12,693 nucleotides of DNA from positions 1 through 12,693 of the forward strand of contig WLTJ01000021.1 in assembly GCA_009705435.1 (NCBI GenBank), read 5' to 3'. The notes beneath the pieces are model-generated. The model made no database searches, was not told the DNA's origin, and saw nothing but the letters and a program-made list of their open reading frames with translations. Below are positions 1-6,223 of this stretch, in pieces. The position numbers and the translations under genes were made by a program. The stretch comes from Actinomycetota bacterium (GTDB lineage Bacteria > Actinomycetota > Acidimicrobiia > Acidimicrobiales > Ilumatobacteraceae). How positions within the stretch are numbered: position 1 is the first letter of the stretch; every line of letters begins with the position of its first letter.

Positions 1-171
1 ATCTTCTGGTGTCCTGATTGCCAGCAACGATTAGACCGCCGACTTCTTCCAACTGACTTGATTCAGGGAGATAACACGCCGACACATCCCGCTGAATTGC
101 TGTTTATTTCTGATGCCATCGCTGCTCGCAAGAAATCACAGATCGTCAATGATGTCAGGGACTTTGGCTGA
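1..171 (+). CDS. C-terminal end of a probable Fpg/Nei-family DNA glycosylase (5' partial)
   Basis: An open frame enters from the left edge in frame 1 and ends at TGA 169-171, giving 56 residues. It begins with IFWCPDCQQ. An aromatic residue plus WCPxCQ is how the second Cys pair of the C-terminal zinc finger looks in formamidopyrimidine-DNA glycosylase and endonuclease VIII proteins, which excise oxidised bases during base excision repair. The first Cys pair and the catalytic N-terminus would lie outside the window, so the family call rests on this one motif. About 48 residues follow the motif, whereas many Fpg proteins stop within a few residues of it, so this would be a tailed version. The gene converges on the PPOX gene, with 13 bases between the stops and no visible terminator. 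Another zinc-ribbon protein remains possible. Confidence 0.5.
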   Translation: MFWCPDCQQRLDRRLLPTDLIQGDNTPTHPAELLFISDAIAARKKSQIVNDVRDFG

Positions 172-184
172 TCAACAAGGGGCT

Positions 185-571
185 TTAGGCGTTTCCCATG
201 ATCTTGTCAACGATGATTTCAATGGCTACCCGGTCAGCGCGTTCTTTAGGTTGGCGATATCGACGGGCGTAACCCTCAACAGCGAGTGCTACAGAATCAG
301 AGTCGGTCGCTAAACGCACTACGCCCTCAAGAGTGAGCCAACGCCCATGATCTACCTGACTAACGACGGCCCGTCCACCGCGAGCGGCATTGCGAGTCTT
401 GACAGATCCCGAAAAAGTGATGATCCGTACGATCCCCATCGGTATGTCGAAAGAGAAACCTACGGGCACTACATGAGGTGAGCCATCGCCACGCATCGTT
501 GTCAAAGTGGCGAGATGGTTCTCTTGCAAGAACTGCGCCATGTCATCGGAGAACAAGGTTGGGTCGTACAT
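185..571 (-). CDS. PPOX-class (pyridoxamine 5'-phosphate oxidase-like) split-barrel protein, possibly F420-dependent
   Basis: A 128-residue protein of the flavin/F420-binding split-barrel family. The N-terminal stretch around residues 12-45 (LATLTTMRGDGSPHVVPVGF) is the first beta hairpin typical of actinobacterial PPOX-class enzymes. It is followed by the usual block carrying a KTRNAARGGRAVVS-like segment (about residues 58-71), where phosphate-binding basic residues sit in this family. Length matches single-domain members of 120-150 residues. Such proteins are cytosolic dimers that reduce small substrates with F420H2 or bind FMN or heme; the substrate here cannot be told. The start ATG (569-571) has AGGAG 9 bases upstream on the minus strand. 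The gene is the third of an operon behind the ABC ATPase and permease, and its Shine-Dalgarno overlaps the permease stop codon, implying translational coupling. F420 rather than FMN use is inference. Confidence 0.8.
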   Translation of the reverse strand: MYDPTLFSDDMAQFLQENHLATLTTMRGDGSPHVVPVGFSFDIPMGIVRIITFSGSVKTRNAARGGRAVVSQVDHGRWLTLEGVVRLATDSDSVALAVEGYARRYRQPKERADRVAIEIIVDKIMGNA

Positions 572-580
572 TATCCGTAT

Positions 581-586
581 CTCCTA
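581..586 (-). promoter_or_regulatory. Shine-Dalgarno of the PPOX gene overlapping the permease stop
   Basis: On the minus strand the hexamer reads TAGGAG. TAG (584-586) is the permease stop, and AGGAG (581-585) is a good Shine-Dalgarno 9 bases before the PPOX ATG. Ribosomes ending on the permease message would therefore sit on the next gene's binding site, which supports co-translation. Confidence 0.75.
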
Positions 587-3148
587 TTGCGTTGCGATGG
601 CGGCAAGTACATCAAGTTTGGCTGTTCTGCGAGCTGGAAAGATTGCCGCCACGATGCCGACAACGATTGAGGCCAGCAAAATAGCCACAATGGTATTGAC
701 GGGAATCTGAGTTGTTGTAACGAATGAATCGGGTAATGCCATAGCGACAGAAACTCCGAGTGGAATACCGACAACGACCCCGAGTGTGGCGCCAAAAACA
801 GAAACGATAATGGCCTCCCAACGCACGGATCGTTTGAGATGTCGCTTGCTCATCCCGACCGCTCTGAGTAAACCAAATTCACGCGTGCGTTCATAGACCG
901 ATAGGGCCATGGTGTTGGCGATCCCCAGCACAGCAATCAAAATTGCGAATATTAAAAGCCCATAAACGATCGCTAATAACTGGTTCAGTTGGTCTTCTTG
1001 TGATTTTTGAAACTCAGACTGATCTTGCACCTCAGCACTTGGAAAATCTTCGGCGACTTTCTCCACAGCGGCTCGGGCATCTTCAATACTCACTCCGTCA
1101 GCAATTTTGGCGCCGATGAAGAAATCGACGGGTGGGGCCTTGGAGGCTTGGCTGAGAGTTTCAAGGCCGATCAACCAGTTTCCCGCAAGGACGGCTTCGG
1201 TGTAAATGCCACCGATGATGAGCGTTGCAGTCGTGCCATTTTGCCAGGTGATGTCAAGAGAGTCGCCTATTCCGAGACCGAGGTCGCGCGCTGGGTCTTT
1301 GTGCAACAAGAGTTTTCCCTCGGCCAGTGACTCAATGCTTCCTTCGATGACACCCACATCAACGATGTCACCCATTTCAGGCTTGACGGCGCCGATTTGT
1401 TTTTCCTCACCGTTCACGAGAGCCCGCGTGGCTCGAAAAGGGCTGACCGAACCCAACTCATCTAGCGCATCAAGGCGTTCGGCAAAGGCCACGGGTAATC
1501 CTTGAAAGCTGAGGTTGGTAATGAAAAAATCGGCCGTGACAGAAGATTGCAGTTGCTCGGTGAACGATTTCTTCACCGAAGCAGCGACCACCGAAACGGT
1601 GCTGACTAGTGCTAGTCCGACCATCAGCGCAGAGGCTGTGGAGGCAGTGCGGCGCGGTGTGCGCTGTGCATTCCGGCTGGCAAGGCGACCAGGAACAGAA
1701 CGTGTCATGGGTCTAAAAGGCATAGGCAGAATTCGACTGATGAGGCGACTTGCAGGAGCGGCGATCGTCGTTGACAGGCTGGCAACCCCAAGGAACAACA
1801 AGACTGCACCGATTGCAGAACTTGCGAGGGTGATGATTGTGCCCCCTGGTTGCAGAAATAATCCGATACTGAAAAGGGCGATGCCGACAAGCAGAGTGGT
1901 GAGGCCCACGACGAGTCGCTTACTACGTTGCAGGGCAGAGAAGCCAAGTTCGGGTCGCATCGCAGCCACGGGTGGAATACGACTTGCACGAATAGCGGGC
2001 ACGATTGCGGCTGTGACTGTCACGCCGATACCAATAAACACGGAAACCAAAATCGTGCGCAACGACAATGTCAAACCAGCAGTGGGGAAGGCTGCTCCAG
2101 CGGCGTTGAAGAGCGCCGTGATGCCTTGGGCGACTCCCAACCCACCGAGAATTCCTAGTCCAGTGGCAATAATGCCGATGATCAGACCTTCGCCGATGAT
2201 CATGGCACGAATTTGTTGGGTACTAGCGCCGACAGCACGCATCAGCGCAAGTTCGCGAAGCCTTTGACTGACGATGATGGCAAATGTGTTGAAGATCAAA
2301 AAGGCACTGACGAAAAGTGATATCGCTGCGAAGCCAAGCAAAACCTTGCCGAAAATGTCAATGACATCGTTGATTGAGCCAGAAATTTCTTTGGCCGCTT
2401 GTACTCCAGTGATGACTTCGATTGACTCCGGCAACATTTCCTCAACAGATGCTTGAACCTCACTGAGTGAAAAACCGGGGAGGACGCCAATCAACAAACT
2501 GTCCGCTTGATCTTGGGCACCAAGGAAGTCATTGGCTGTGTCGGGATTGAATGCGCTGATACTTGCGCCACCACCACCATTGGTATTACCAGAACCCGTG
2601 AGTCCAACAAGAGTGAACTGATCTTTTCCTGTTGGACCGACAATAGTGACGATGTCACCAATCTCGTAGCCAGCGCGTTTGGCGGAACTCTTGTCAATAG
2701 CGACGTCTTTGGTTCCCTTTGGTGCCGTACCAGCGATCAGAGTTCGTCCGTCAAGACCTTCGGGTCCATCCCATGCAATACCAAAGGCTGGACCAGAAAC
2801 TTTCAGTGGTTCACCATCGGCTTTGATGATTGTTGCAGACCGTCTGAGGTTTGCTTCAACGAGTCGCACCCCTTCAATCTTGGAGATCTCTGGCAAAAGG
2901 GAAAGTGGGACCGGATCACGTTCCCCTCGGGCCTCATCACCAAAGGCGATTGTGGTTCGCACTTCAAGATCAATATCGCCACGTAACTCTTCAAACAAAT
3001 TATCAATCGCAGATTTCACGCTGTCGGTGAGGACAAAAGCGCCTGACACAAATGCCACACCGCTCACGACAGCCAAAGTTGTCAACAGAATACGGAACTT
3101 TCGCGCCACAACGCCGCGTGCGGTCAGTCGAACGACAGGTGAAACCAT
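584..3148 (-). CDS. ABC transporter permease, duplicated FtsX-like/MacB type
   Basis: An 854-residue inner-membrane permease. About ten hydrophobic segments are visible (roughly residues 18-40, 265-290, 312-340, 365-388, 412-432, 436-460, 500-524, 722-748, 779-803, 817-838). They form two half-repeats, each a membrane segment, a large extracytoplasmic domain (about 41-260 and 525-718) and a three-helix FtsX domain. The duplication shows in matching cytoplasmic motifs, ELALMRAVGAS near 299 and EFGLLRAVGMS near 757, at the end of the first FtsX helix. This ten-helix layout is common in Gram-positive FtsX-like transporters and in lipoprotein- or MacB-type mechanotransmission systems; the substrate is unknown. 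The start is 1 base after the ATPase stop, with only a weak GGAA upstream, so translation is probably coupled. It pairs with the ATPase at 3150-3890. Confidence 0.93.
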   Translation of the reverse strand: MVSPVVRLTARGVVARKFRILLTTLAVVSGVAFVSGAFVLTDSVKSAIDNLFEELRGDIDLEVRTTIAFGDEARGERDPVPLSLLPEISKIEGVRLVEANLRRSATIIKADGEPLKVSGPAFGIAWDGPEGLDGRTLIAGTAPKGTKDVAIDKSSAKRAGYEIGDIVTIVGPTGKDQFTLVGLTGSGNTNGGGGASISAFNPDTANDFLGAQDQADSLLIGVLPGFSLSEVQASVEEMLPESIEVITGVQAAKEISGSINDVIDIFGKVLLGFAAISLFVSAFLIFNTFAIIVSQRLRELALMRAVGASTQQIRAMIIGEGLIIGIIATGLGILGGLGVAQGITALFNAAGAAFPTAGLTLSLRTILVSVFIGIGVTVTAAIVPAIRASRIPPVAAMRPELGFSALQRSKRLVVGLTTLLVGIALFSIGLFLQPGGTIITLASSAIGAVLLFLGVASLSTTIAAPASRLISRILPMPFRPMTRSVPGRLASRNAQRTPRRTASTASALMVGLALVSTVSVVAASVKKSFTEQLQSSVTADFFITNLSFQGLPVAFAERLDALDELGSVSPFRATRALVNGEEKQIGAVKPEMGDIVDVGVIEGSIESLAEGKLLLHKDPARDLGLGIGDSLDITWQNGTTATLIIGGIYTEAVLAGNWLIGLETLSQASKAPPVDFFIGAKIADGVSIEDARAAVEKVAEDFPSAEVQDQSEFQKSQEDQLNQLLAIVYGLLIFAILIAVLGIANTMALSVYERTREFGLLRAVGMSKRHLKRSVRWEAIIVSVFGATLGVVVGIPLGVSVAMALPDSFVTTTQIPVNTIVAILLASIVVGIVAAIFPARRTAKLDVLAAIATQ

Positions 3149-3149
3149 T

Positions 3150-3890
3150 TTAGTTTCCGAGACGCTTCATGCGGTCTAGGACTTGTGCCGAAGTCGGTTG
3201 TGAAAGTTCATCCACAACTCGTCCGTCAGCGAGAAAGACAACGCGATCCGCGTACGCTGCCGCCAATGGATCATGAGTCACCATGACAATTGTCTGGTGT
3301 AAATGGGTGACTGCATGTTTCATAAACGTGAGAATCTCGGCTCCGGTCTTGCTATCCAAGTTGCCAGTTGGTTCGTCAGCGAAAATGATTTGTGGTCGGC
3401 TCGCAAGTGCGCGGGCAACGGCAACACGTTGCTGTTGCCCACCTGAAAGTTCGCTTGGGCGATGGCTCAGACGGTTCCGCAGATTCATGGCGTCAATGAC
3501 TGTGTCGAGCCATTCCTGTTCGGGTTTAACACCCCCGAGATCCATGGGCAGGGTGATGTTTTCGAGAGCTGTCAGTGTCGGAATTAAGTTGTATGCCTGA
3601 AAAATGAAGCCAACCTTTTCGCGCCGCAGAGTCGTCAGTTGCTTATCATCGAGTTGTGCGAGGTCCGTATCGCCAATGAGGACGCGCCCACTGGTGAGCG
3701 AATCTAGACCGGCCAGACAATGCATCAGGGTGCTCTTACCGGAACCCGAAGGGCCCATGATGGCAGTGAAGTGGCCGAGTTGGAAGTCCACAGTGACATC
3801 GTCGAGGGCCCGTACCTCACTGTCGTCTTTGCCGTAAATCTTTGAGGCGTTGAGGGCTGCGGCAGCGGGGTAGGAGGCAACTTGCGTCAT
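3150..3890 (-). CDS. ABC transporter ATP-binding protein, MacB/LolD family
   Basis: A 246-residue nucleotide-binding subunit with every canonical motif: Walker A GPSGSGKST at 46-54, Q-loop Gln98 (FIFQAYNLIP), signature LSGGQQQR at 148-155, Walker B IIFADEP at 168-174, D-loop GNLDS at 176-180 and H-loop His206 (MVTHDP). The QAYNLIPTLTALENI and ADEPTGNLDS wording is typical of the MacB/LolD/FtsE group, whose members energise FtsX-like permeases from the cytoplasmic face rather than importers with binding proteins. It is the first gene of the minus-strand operon ATPase-permease-PPOX and sits 1 base upstream of the permease. The ATG at 3888-3890 has no strong Shine-Dalgarno. A CAGAAT hexamer lies exactly 6 bases before it, so the message may be leaderless. 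Confidence 0.96.
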   Translation of the reverse strand: MTQVASYPAAAALNASKIYGKDDSEVRALDDVTVDFQLGHFTAIMGPSGSGKSTLMHCLAGLDSLTSGRVLIGDTDLAQLDDKQLTTLRREKVGFIFQAYNLIPTLTALENITLPMDLGGVKPEQEWLDTVIDAMNLRNRLSHRPSELSGGQQQRVAVARALASRPQIIFADEPTGNLDSKTGAEILTFMKHAVTHLHQTIVMVTHDPLAAAYADRVVFLADGRVVDELSQPTSAQVLDRMKRLGN

Positions 3891-3946
3891 ATACCTATTC
3901 TGCCTGAAGTTTTGCTCAAATACAGCGCAGGTCTTAGGGTGACTTC
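3891..3946. promoter_or_regulatory. Divergent promoter region between ABC ATPase and adenylyltransferase
   Basis: A 56-base gap between divergent genes. On the + strand TAGGGT (3935-3940) fits the actinobacterial -10 form TANNNT and lies exactly 6 bases before GTG 3947. The same bases (AGGG) could instead act as a Shine-Dalgarno at 7-base spacing. On the minus strand CAGAAT (3897-3902) lies 6 bases before the ATPase ATG. No clear -35 box is visible on either strand. Confidence 0.45.
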
Positions 3947-4444
3947 GTGCATCACAGTGGTTTGATCATCGGGCGTTTTGACCCACCTCATCTTGGGCAC
4001 TCCTACATGATTGAGTGGGCCCAGCAACGATGCACTGAGGTCGTCGTTTTCGTCAATACCAAACAAGGTGAGGCTGTCCCTGGGCATCTTCGGGCACAAT
4101 GGTTACAAGAGTTACATCCTGCGGCCCGCGTCGTGCAGGTGGAGCACAATTTGCACAACGATTGGGATGATCAAGACTTGTGGGCGCGGTGGATTGAACT
4201 TCTACAGTCGAAATGGCCCATCACATCCGGACCGTCTGCAAAGGGGCCAGACGTTGTGGTCTCCAGCGATTTTTATATTGCTGAGTTGGCGCGACGTCTC
4301 GGCGCATTGCCACTGATCTGTGACCCTGAGAGAGCGAATGTACCGATTAGTGCCACGCTGATACGCAACGACCCAGCCACTCACCTTGAGCTTTTGGCTC
4401 CACAGGTACGCGACTGGGTCGAACGAAACTGGCTGAATTTGTAA
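3947..4444 (+). CDS. Stand-alone NadR-type nucleotide adenylyltransferase (NMN adenylyltransferase-like)
   Basis: A 165-residue cytosolic nucleotidyltransferase of the HxGH superfamily. GRFDPPHLGH (residues 9-18) carries the HxGH ATP-binding motif, and ISATLIR (134-140) is the second ISxTxIR motif that contacts the ATP phosphates. The stretch VVSSDFYIAELARRLGA (104-120) followed by a DPER...VPIS segment closely resembles the adenylyltransferase half of NadR, which joins NMN and ATP to form NAD. NadR proteins usually continue into a ribosylnicotinamide kinase domain, but this one stops right after the transferase domain. NMN is therefore the likeliest substrate but not proven; a related nucleotidyl acceptor is possible. 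The start is GTG 3947. The stop TAA (4442-4444) directly abuts the peroxiredoxin stop on the other strand. Confidence 0.8.
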   Translation: MHHSGLIIGRFDPPHLGHSYMIEWAQQRCTEVVVFVNTKQGEAVPGHLRAQWLQELHPAARVVQVEHNLHNDWDDQDLWARWIELLQSKWPITSGPSAKGPDVVVSSDFYIAELARRLGALPLICDPERANVPISATLIRNDPATHLELLAPQVRDWVERNWLNL

Positions 4445-5080
4445 CTAGTTCTTTGGCTGGGCCAGAACTCGCAGGTATGGCTTGACGGTCTTCCAACCTT
4501 GTGGGAATAATGTTTTTGCTTCGTCATCACTGACTGCTGCACCGATGATCACATCGCCGCCATCAGTCCAGTTGGCTGGAGTTGCGACTTTGTACTTGGC
4601 AGTTAACTGCAACGAGTCAATGACGCGCAGGATCTCATCAAAGTTACGACCAGTTGAGGCAGGGTAGGTGATGGTCAACTTGATCTTTTTGTCGGCACCA
4701 ATCACGAACACACTGCGCACGGTCATCGTGTCATTGGCGTTGGGGTGGATCATGTCGTACAGGTCGGAGACTTTGCGATCGGTGTCGCCGATCATTGGGA
4801 AGTTCACGGGTGTGCCTTGAGTTTCGCCTATGTCGCCTTCCCACTTGATGTGGCTTTCAACTGAGTCAACGGATAGTCCGATGACCTTGACATTGCGCTT
4901 GTCGAATTCGGGCTTGATCTTGGCCACATAACCGAGCTCGGTGGTGCATACGGGGGTGAAGTCTTTGGGGTGGCTGAAAAGCACGCCCCATGAATCGCCG
5001 AGCCATTCATGGAAACTGATTGTTCCTTGGGTGGTGTCGGCGGTGAAATCGGGGGCAACGTCTCCGAGGCGAACGGTCAT
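4445..5080 (-). CDS. 1-Cys peroxiredoxin (Prx6/AhpC-TSA family)
   Basis: A 211-residue thiol peroxidase that reduces hydrogen peroxide and organic hydroperoxides in the cytosol. The catalytic motif PKDFTPVC (38-45) gives peroxidatic Cys45 with Pro38 and Thr42. Arg122 (TVRSVF) is the conserved activating arginine. Cys45 is the only cysteine, so no resolving Cys exists and the 1-Cys mechanism follows; the C-terminal domain (about 160-211, ATPANWTDGGDVII) is the Prx6-type extension. Length is normal for this subfamily. The frame is open further upstream, but I chose ATG 5078-5080 because it has AGGAG 8 bases before it and the MTVRLGDVAPDF start matches the family. It is divergent from the nitroreductase across a 150-base region with inverted repeats, and its stop abuts that of the adenylyltransferase. 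Confidence 0.96.
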   Translation of the reverse strand: MTVRLGDVAPDFTADTTQGTISFHEWLGDSWGVLFSHPKDFTPVCTTELGYVAKIKPEFDKRNVKVIGLSVDSVESHIKWEGDIGETQGTPVNFPMIGDTDRKVSDLYDMIHPNANDTMTVRSVFVIGADKKIKLTITYPASTGRNFDEILRVIDSLQLTAKYKVATPANWTDGGDVIIGAAVSDDEAKTLFPQGWKTVKPYLRVLAQPKN

Positions 5081-5088
5081 CTTGTTTT

Positions 5089-5093
5089 CTCCT
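5089..5093 (-). promoter_or_regulatory. Shine-Dalgarno deciding the peroxiredoxin start
   Basis: AGGAG on the minus strand, 8 bases before ATG 5078-5080. It supports this start over earlier in-frame start codons such as 5117-5119. Confidence 0.8.
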
Positions 5094-5101
5094 AGATCAA
5101 G

Positions 5102-5117
5102 GTTCGGCGGACCGAAC
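5102..5117 (-). repeat. Hairpin in the peroxiredoxin leader
   Basis: A perfect inverted repeat: GTTCGG (5102-5107), a 4-base loop, CCGAAC (5112-5117). On the minus strand it lies about 21 bases before the peroxiredoxin ATG and just upstream of its Shine-Dalgarno. If transcription starts after the TAGGCT hexamer at 5132-5137, the hairpin would form near the 5' end of the message and could stabilise it. No T run follows, so it is not a terminator. Confidence 0.4.
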
Positions 5118-5131
5118 ACACTTCATCCCCG

Positions 5132-5137
5132 AGCCTA
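5132..5137 (-). promoter_or_regulatory. Candidate -10 box of the peroxiredoxin gene
   Basis: TAGGCT on the minus strand fits TANNNT and would start transcription near 5125, giving a leader of about 45 bases that holds the hairpin and the Shine-Dalgarno. No -35 match is seen at 17-18 bases upstream. That position instead holds the inverted repeat 5142-5171, as expected if an activator or repressor binds there. Confidence 0.35.
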
Positions 5138-5141
5138 GGTG

Positions 5142-5171
5142 CTAATCCCGACAAAACCACTCGGGTATTAG
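5142..5171. promoter_or_regulatory. Imperfect inverted repeat, candidate operator between peroxiredoxin and nitroreductase
   Basis: CTAATCCCGA (5142-5151) is matched by TCGGG-T-ATTAG (5161-5171): ten complementary pairs with one extra T at 5166, separated by nine bases. It lies directly upstream of the candidate peroxiredoxin -10. A further CTAATC copy occurs at 5218-5223, over the candidate nitroreductase -10. A regulator binding site is the likeliest role; a transcribed hairpin is the alternative. No known consensus is recognised. Confidence 0.4.
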
Positions 5172-5218
5172 GTTTGGCGAAGATAGGCGTCACTGCGCCC
5201 CACTGTTAGCCGCTGACC

Positions 5219-5224
5219 TAATCT
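5219..5224 (+). promoter_or_regulatory. Candidate -10 box of a leaderless nitroreductase message
   Basis: TAATCT fits TANNNT and lies exactly 6 bases before ATG 5231. No Shine-Dalgarno occurs before this ATG, so transcription probably begins at or beside the start codon. It overlaps one copy of the CTAATC motif (5218-5223). Confidence 0.45.
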
Positions 5225-5230
5225 CCACGT

Positions 5231-5890
5231 ATGACCATTGATCACATCGCCACCGACAAACTGCTCACAACTACTCGGTCAGTCCGTAAGCGACTCGACC
5301 TTACCCGTGAGGTTGAGCCACAAGTGATCGCGGACTGCATTGATATCGCCATGCAAGCCCCAACGGGAACCAATGCACAGAACTGGGCCTTCGTGGTGAT
5401 TACTGATCCAGCAAAAAAGAAATTCATCGCCGACGCATATCGCAGTGGTGGAGAAATGATGGCGGGCTCGGGATATCCGCCACCTCTTGAGCCAGGTGAT
5501 CCGCGTGAACATGTGATGCCCAAGGTGATGGAGTCAGCTGGTTACCTCGGCGAGATTCTTGAGCAAGTGCCAGTCTTCGTGATCGCCTGTGTGCGTGGCC
5601 GAGTCGAGTCGGTGCCGATGGTGATTGCTCAGGCCAGCACATATGGGTCGATCCTCCCTGCGGCATGGAGCTTCATGTTGGCGTTGCGTTCGCGCGGACT
5701 GGGAACTGCATGGACAACGATTCATCTATTCCAAGAACAAGCGATTTCAGAATTGTTGGGCATTCCTGATGATTGGACTCAAACCGTATTGTTCCCCGTG
5801 GCCTATTACACGGGTGATGATTTTAAGCCGGCACATCGTTTGCCGTCAGACGCTATGACCCATTGGGATTCGTGGGGCAGTCACCGTTGA
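5231..5890 (+). CDS. Nitroreductase family protein
   Basis: A 219-residue FMN-dependent oxidoreductase of the nitroreductase fold, normally a cytosolic homodimer using NAD(P)H to reduce nitro, quinone or related substrates. TTTRSVRKR (13-21) is the N-terminal phosphate-binding RSxR element. APTGTNAQNW (43-52) matches the conserved A-P-(S/T)-x-x-N-x-Q-x-W FMN site. SILPAAWSFMLALRSRGLGTAW (140-161) is the helix and glycine turn that forms the second half of the pocket. Length is normal for the family. It has no Shine-Dalgarno and a -10-like hexamer 6 bases upstream. It is divergent from the peroxiredoxin and overlaps the next gene by 4 bases (TTGA), so the two are probably co-translated. The natural substrate is unknown. 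Confidence 0.92.
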   Translation: MTIDHIATDKLLTTTRSVRKRLDLTREVEPQVIADCIDIAMQAPTGTNAQNWAFVVITDPAKKKFIADAYRSGGEMMAGSGYPPPLEPGDPREHVMPKVMESAGYLGEILEQVPVFVIACVRGRVESVPMVIAQASTYGSILPAAWSFMLALRSRGLGTAWTTIHLFQEQAISELLGIPDDWTQTVLFPVAYYTGDDFKPAHRLPSDAMTHWDSWGSHR

Positions 5891-6216
5891 GCGTCAAGAT
5901 TGTTCCCGATGCGTTATCAGAACATCTTCTCGGCAGAGAGTTCGTGTATCTCGTGACTCACAATGGTGAGCGTTCGCATGTCGTGGCATTGCGACCAACG
6001 ATCAATGCCGCAACGCTGCGTTTTGAGCAAACAGGACGCACGCCTCTAGCTAACGTTGTCAGCAATCAACTAGTCACCCTGACGTGGGCGCCATGTGATG
6101 AGAAATATGCCCATGAACATGCTCGATATTCGGTCGTCGCCGATGGGGTCGCCGTGGTTGATGGCGAAGCGATCATCGTGACTGTGACGAATGCGGTATT
6201 GCACAGACCTGCGTAG
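5887..6216 (+). CDS. Pyridoxamine 5'-phosphate oxidase-like split-barrel protein
   Basis: About 109 residues from TTG 5887. The pattern IVPDALSEHLLGREFVYLVT, then a HVVALRP strand, a TPLANVVSNQLVTLTW block and a final AVLHRP resembles a small actinobacterial PPOX-like family, often annotated pyridoxamine 5'-phosphate oxidase family protein, with a flavin- or F420-type split barrel. It probably acts in the cytosol, perhaps on the same substrate class as the upstream nitroreductase; that link is inference from the gene pair. Start choice is uncertain: TTG 5887 gives a TTGA overlap with the nitroreductase stop and has GGGG about 9 bases upstream, but GTG 5872 and TTG 5863 are also in frame. Its stop lies 7 bases from the convergent LLM gene's stop, with no terminator visible. 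Confidence 0.72.
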   Translation: MSVKIVPDALSEHLLGREFVYLVTHNGERSHVVALRPTINAATLRFEQTGRTPLANVVSNQLVTLTWAPCDEKYAHEHARYSVVADGVAVVDGEAIIVTVTNAVLHRPA

Positions 6217-6223
6217 TCGTTGT

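Noticed and set aside
1515..2267. A 250-codon open frame on the + strand inside the permease gene
   Set aside because: It is fully antisense to a convincing 854-residue permease with duplicated FtsX motifs. Its translation is Arg/Ala/Ile-rich low-complexity with no domain, and no ribosome site is seen.
2679..3179. A 166-codon + strand open frame across the permease start
   Set aside because: Antisense to the permease N-terminus and the end of the ATPase; Ser/Arg/Pro-rich shadow translation with no recognisable family.
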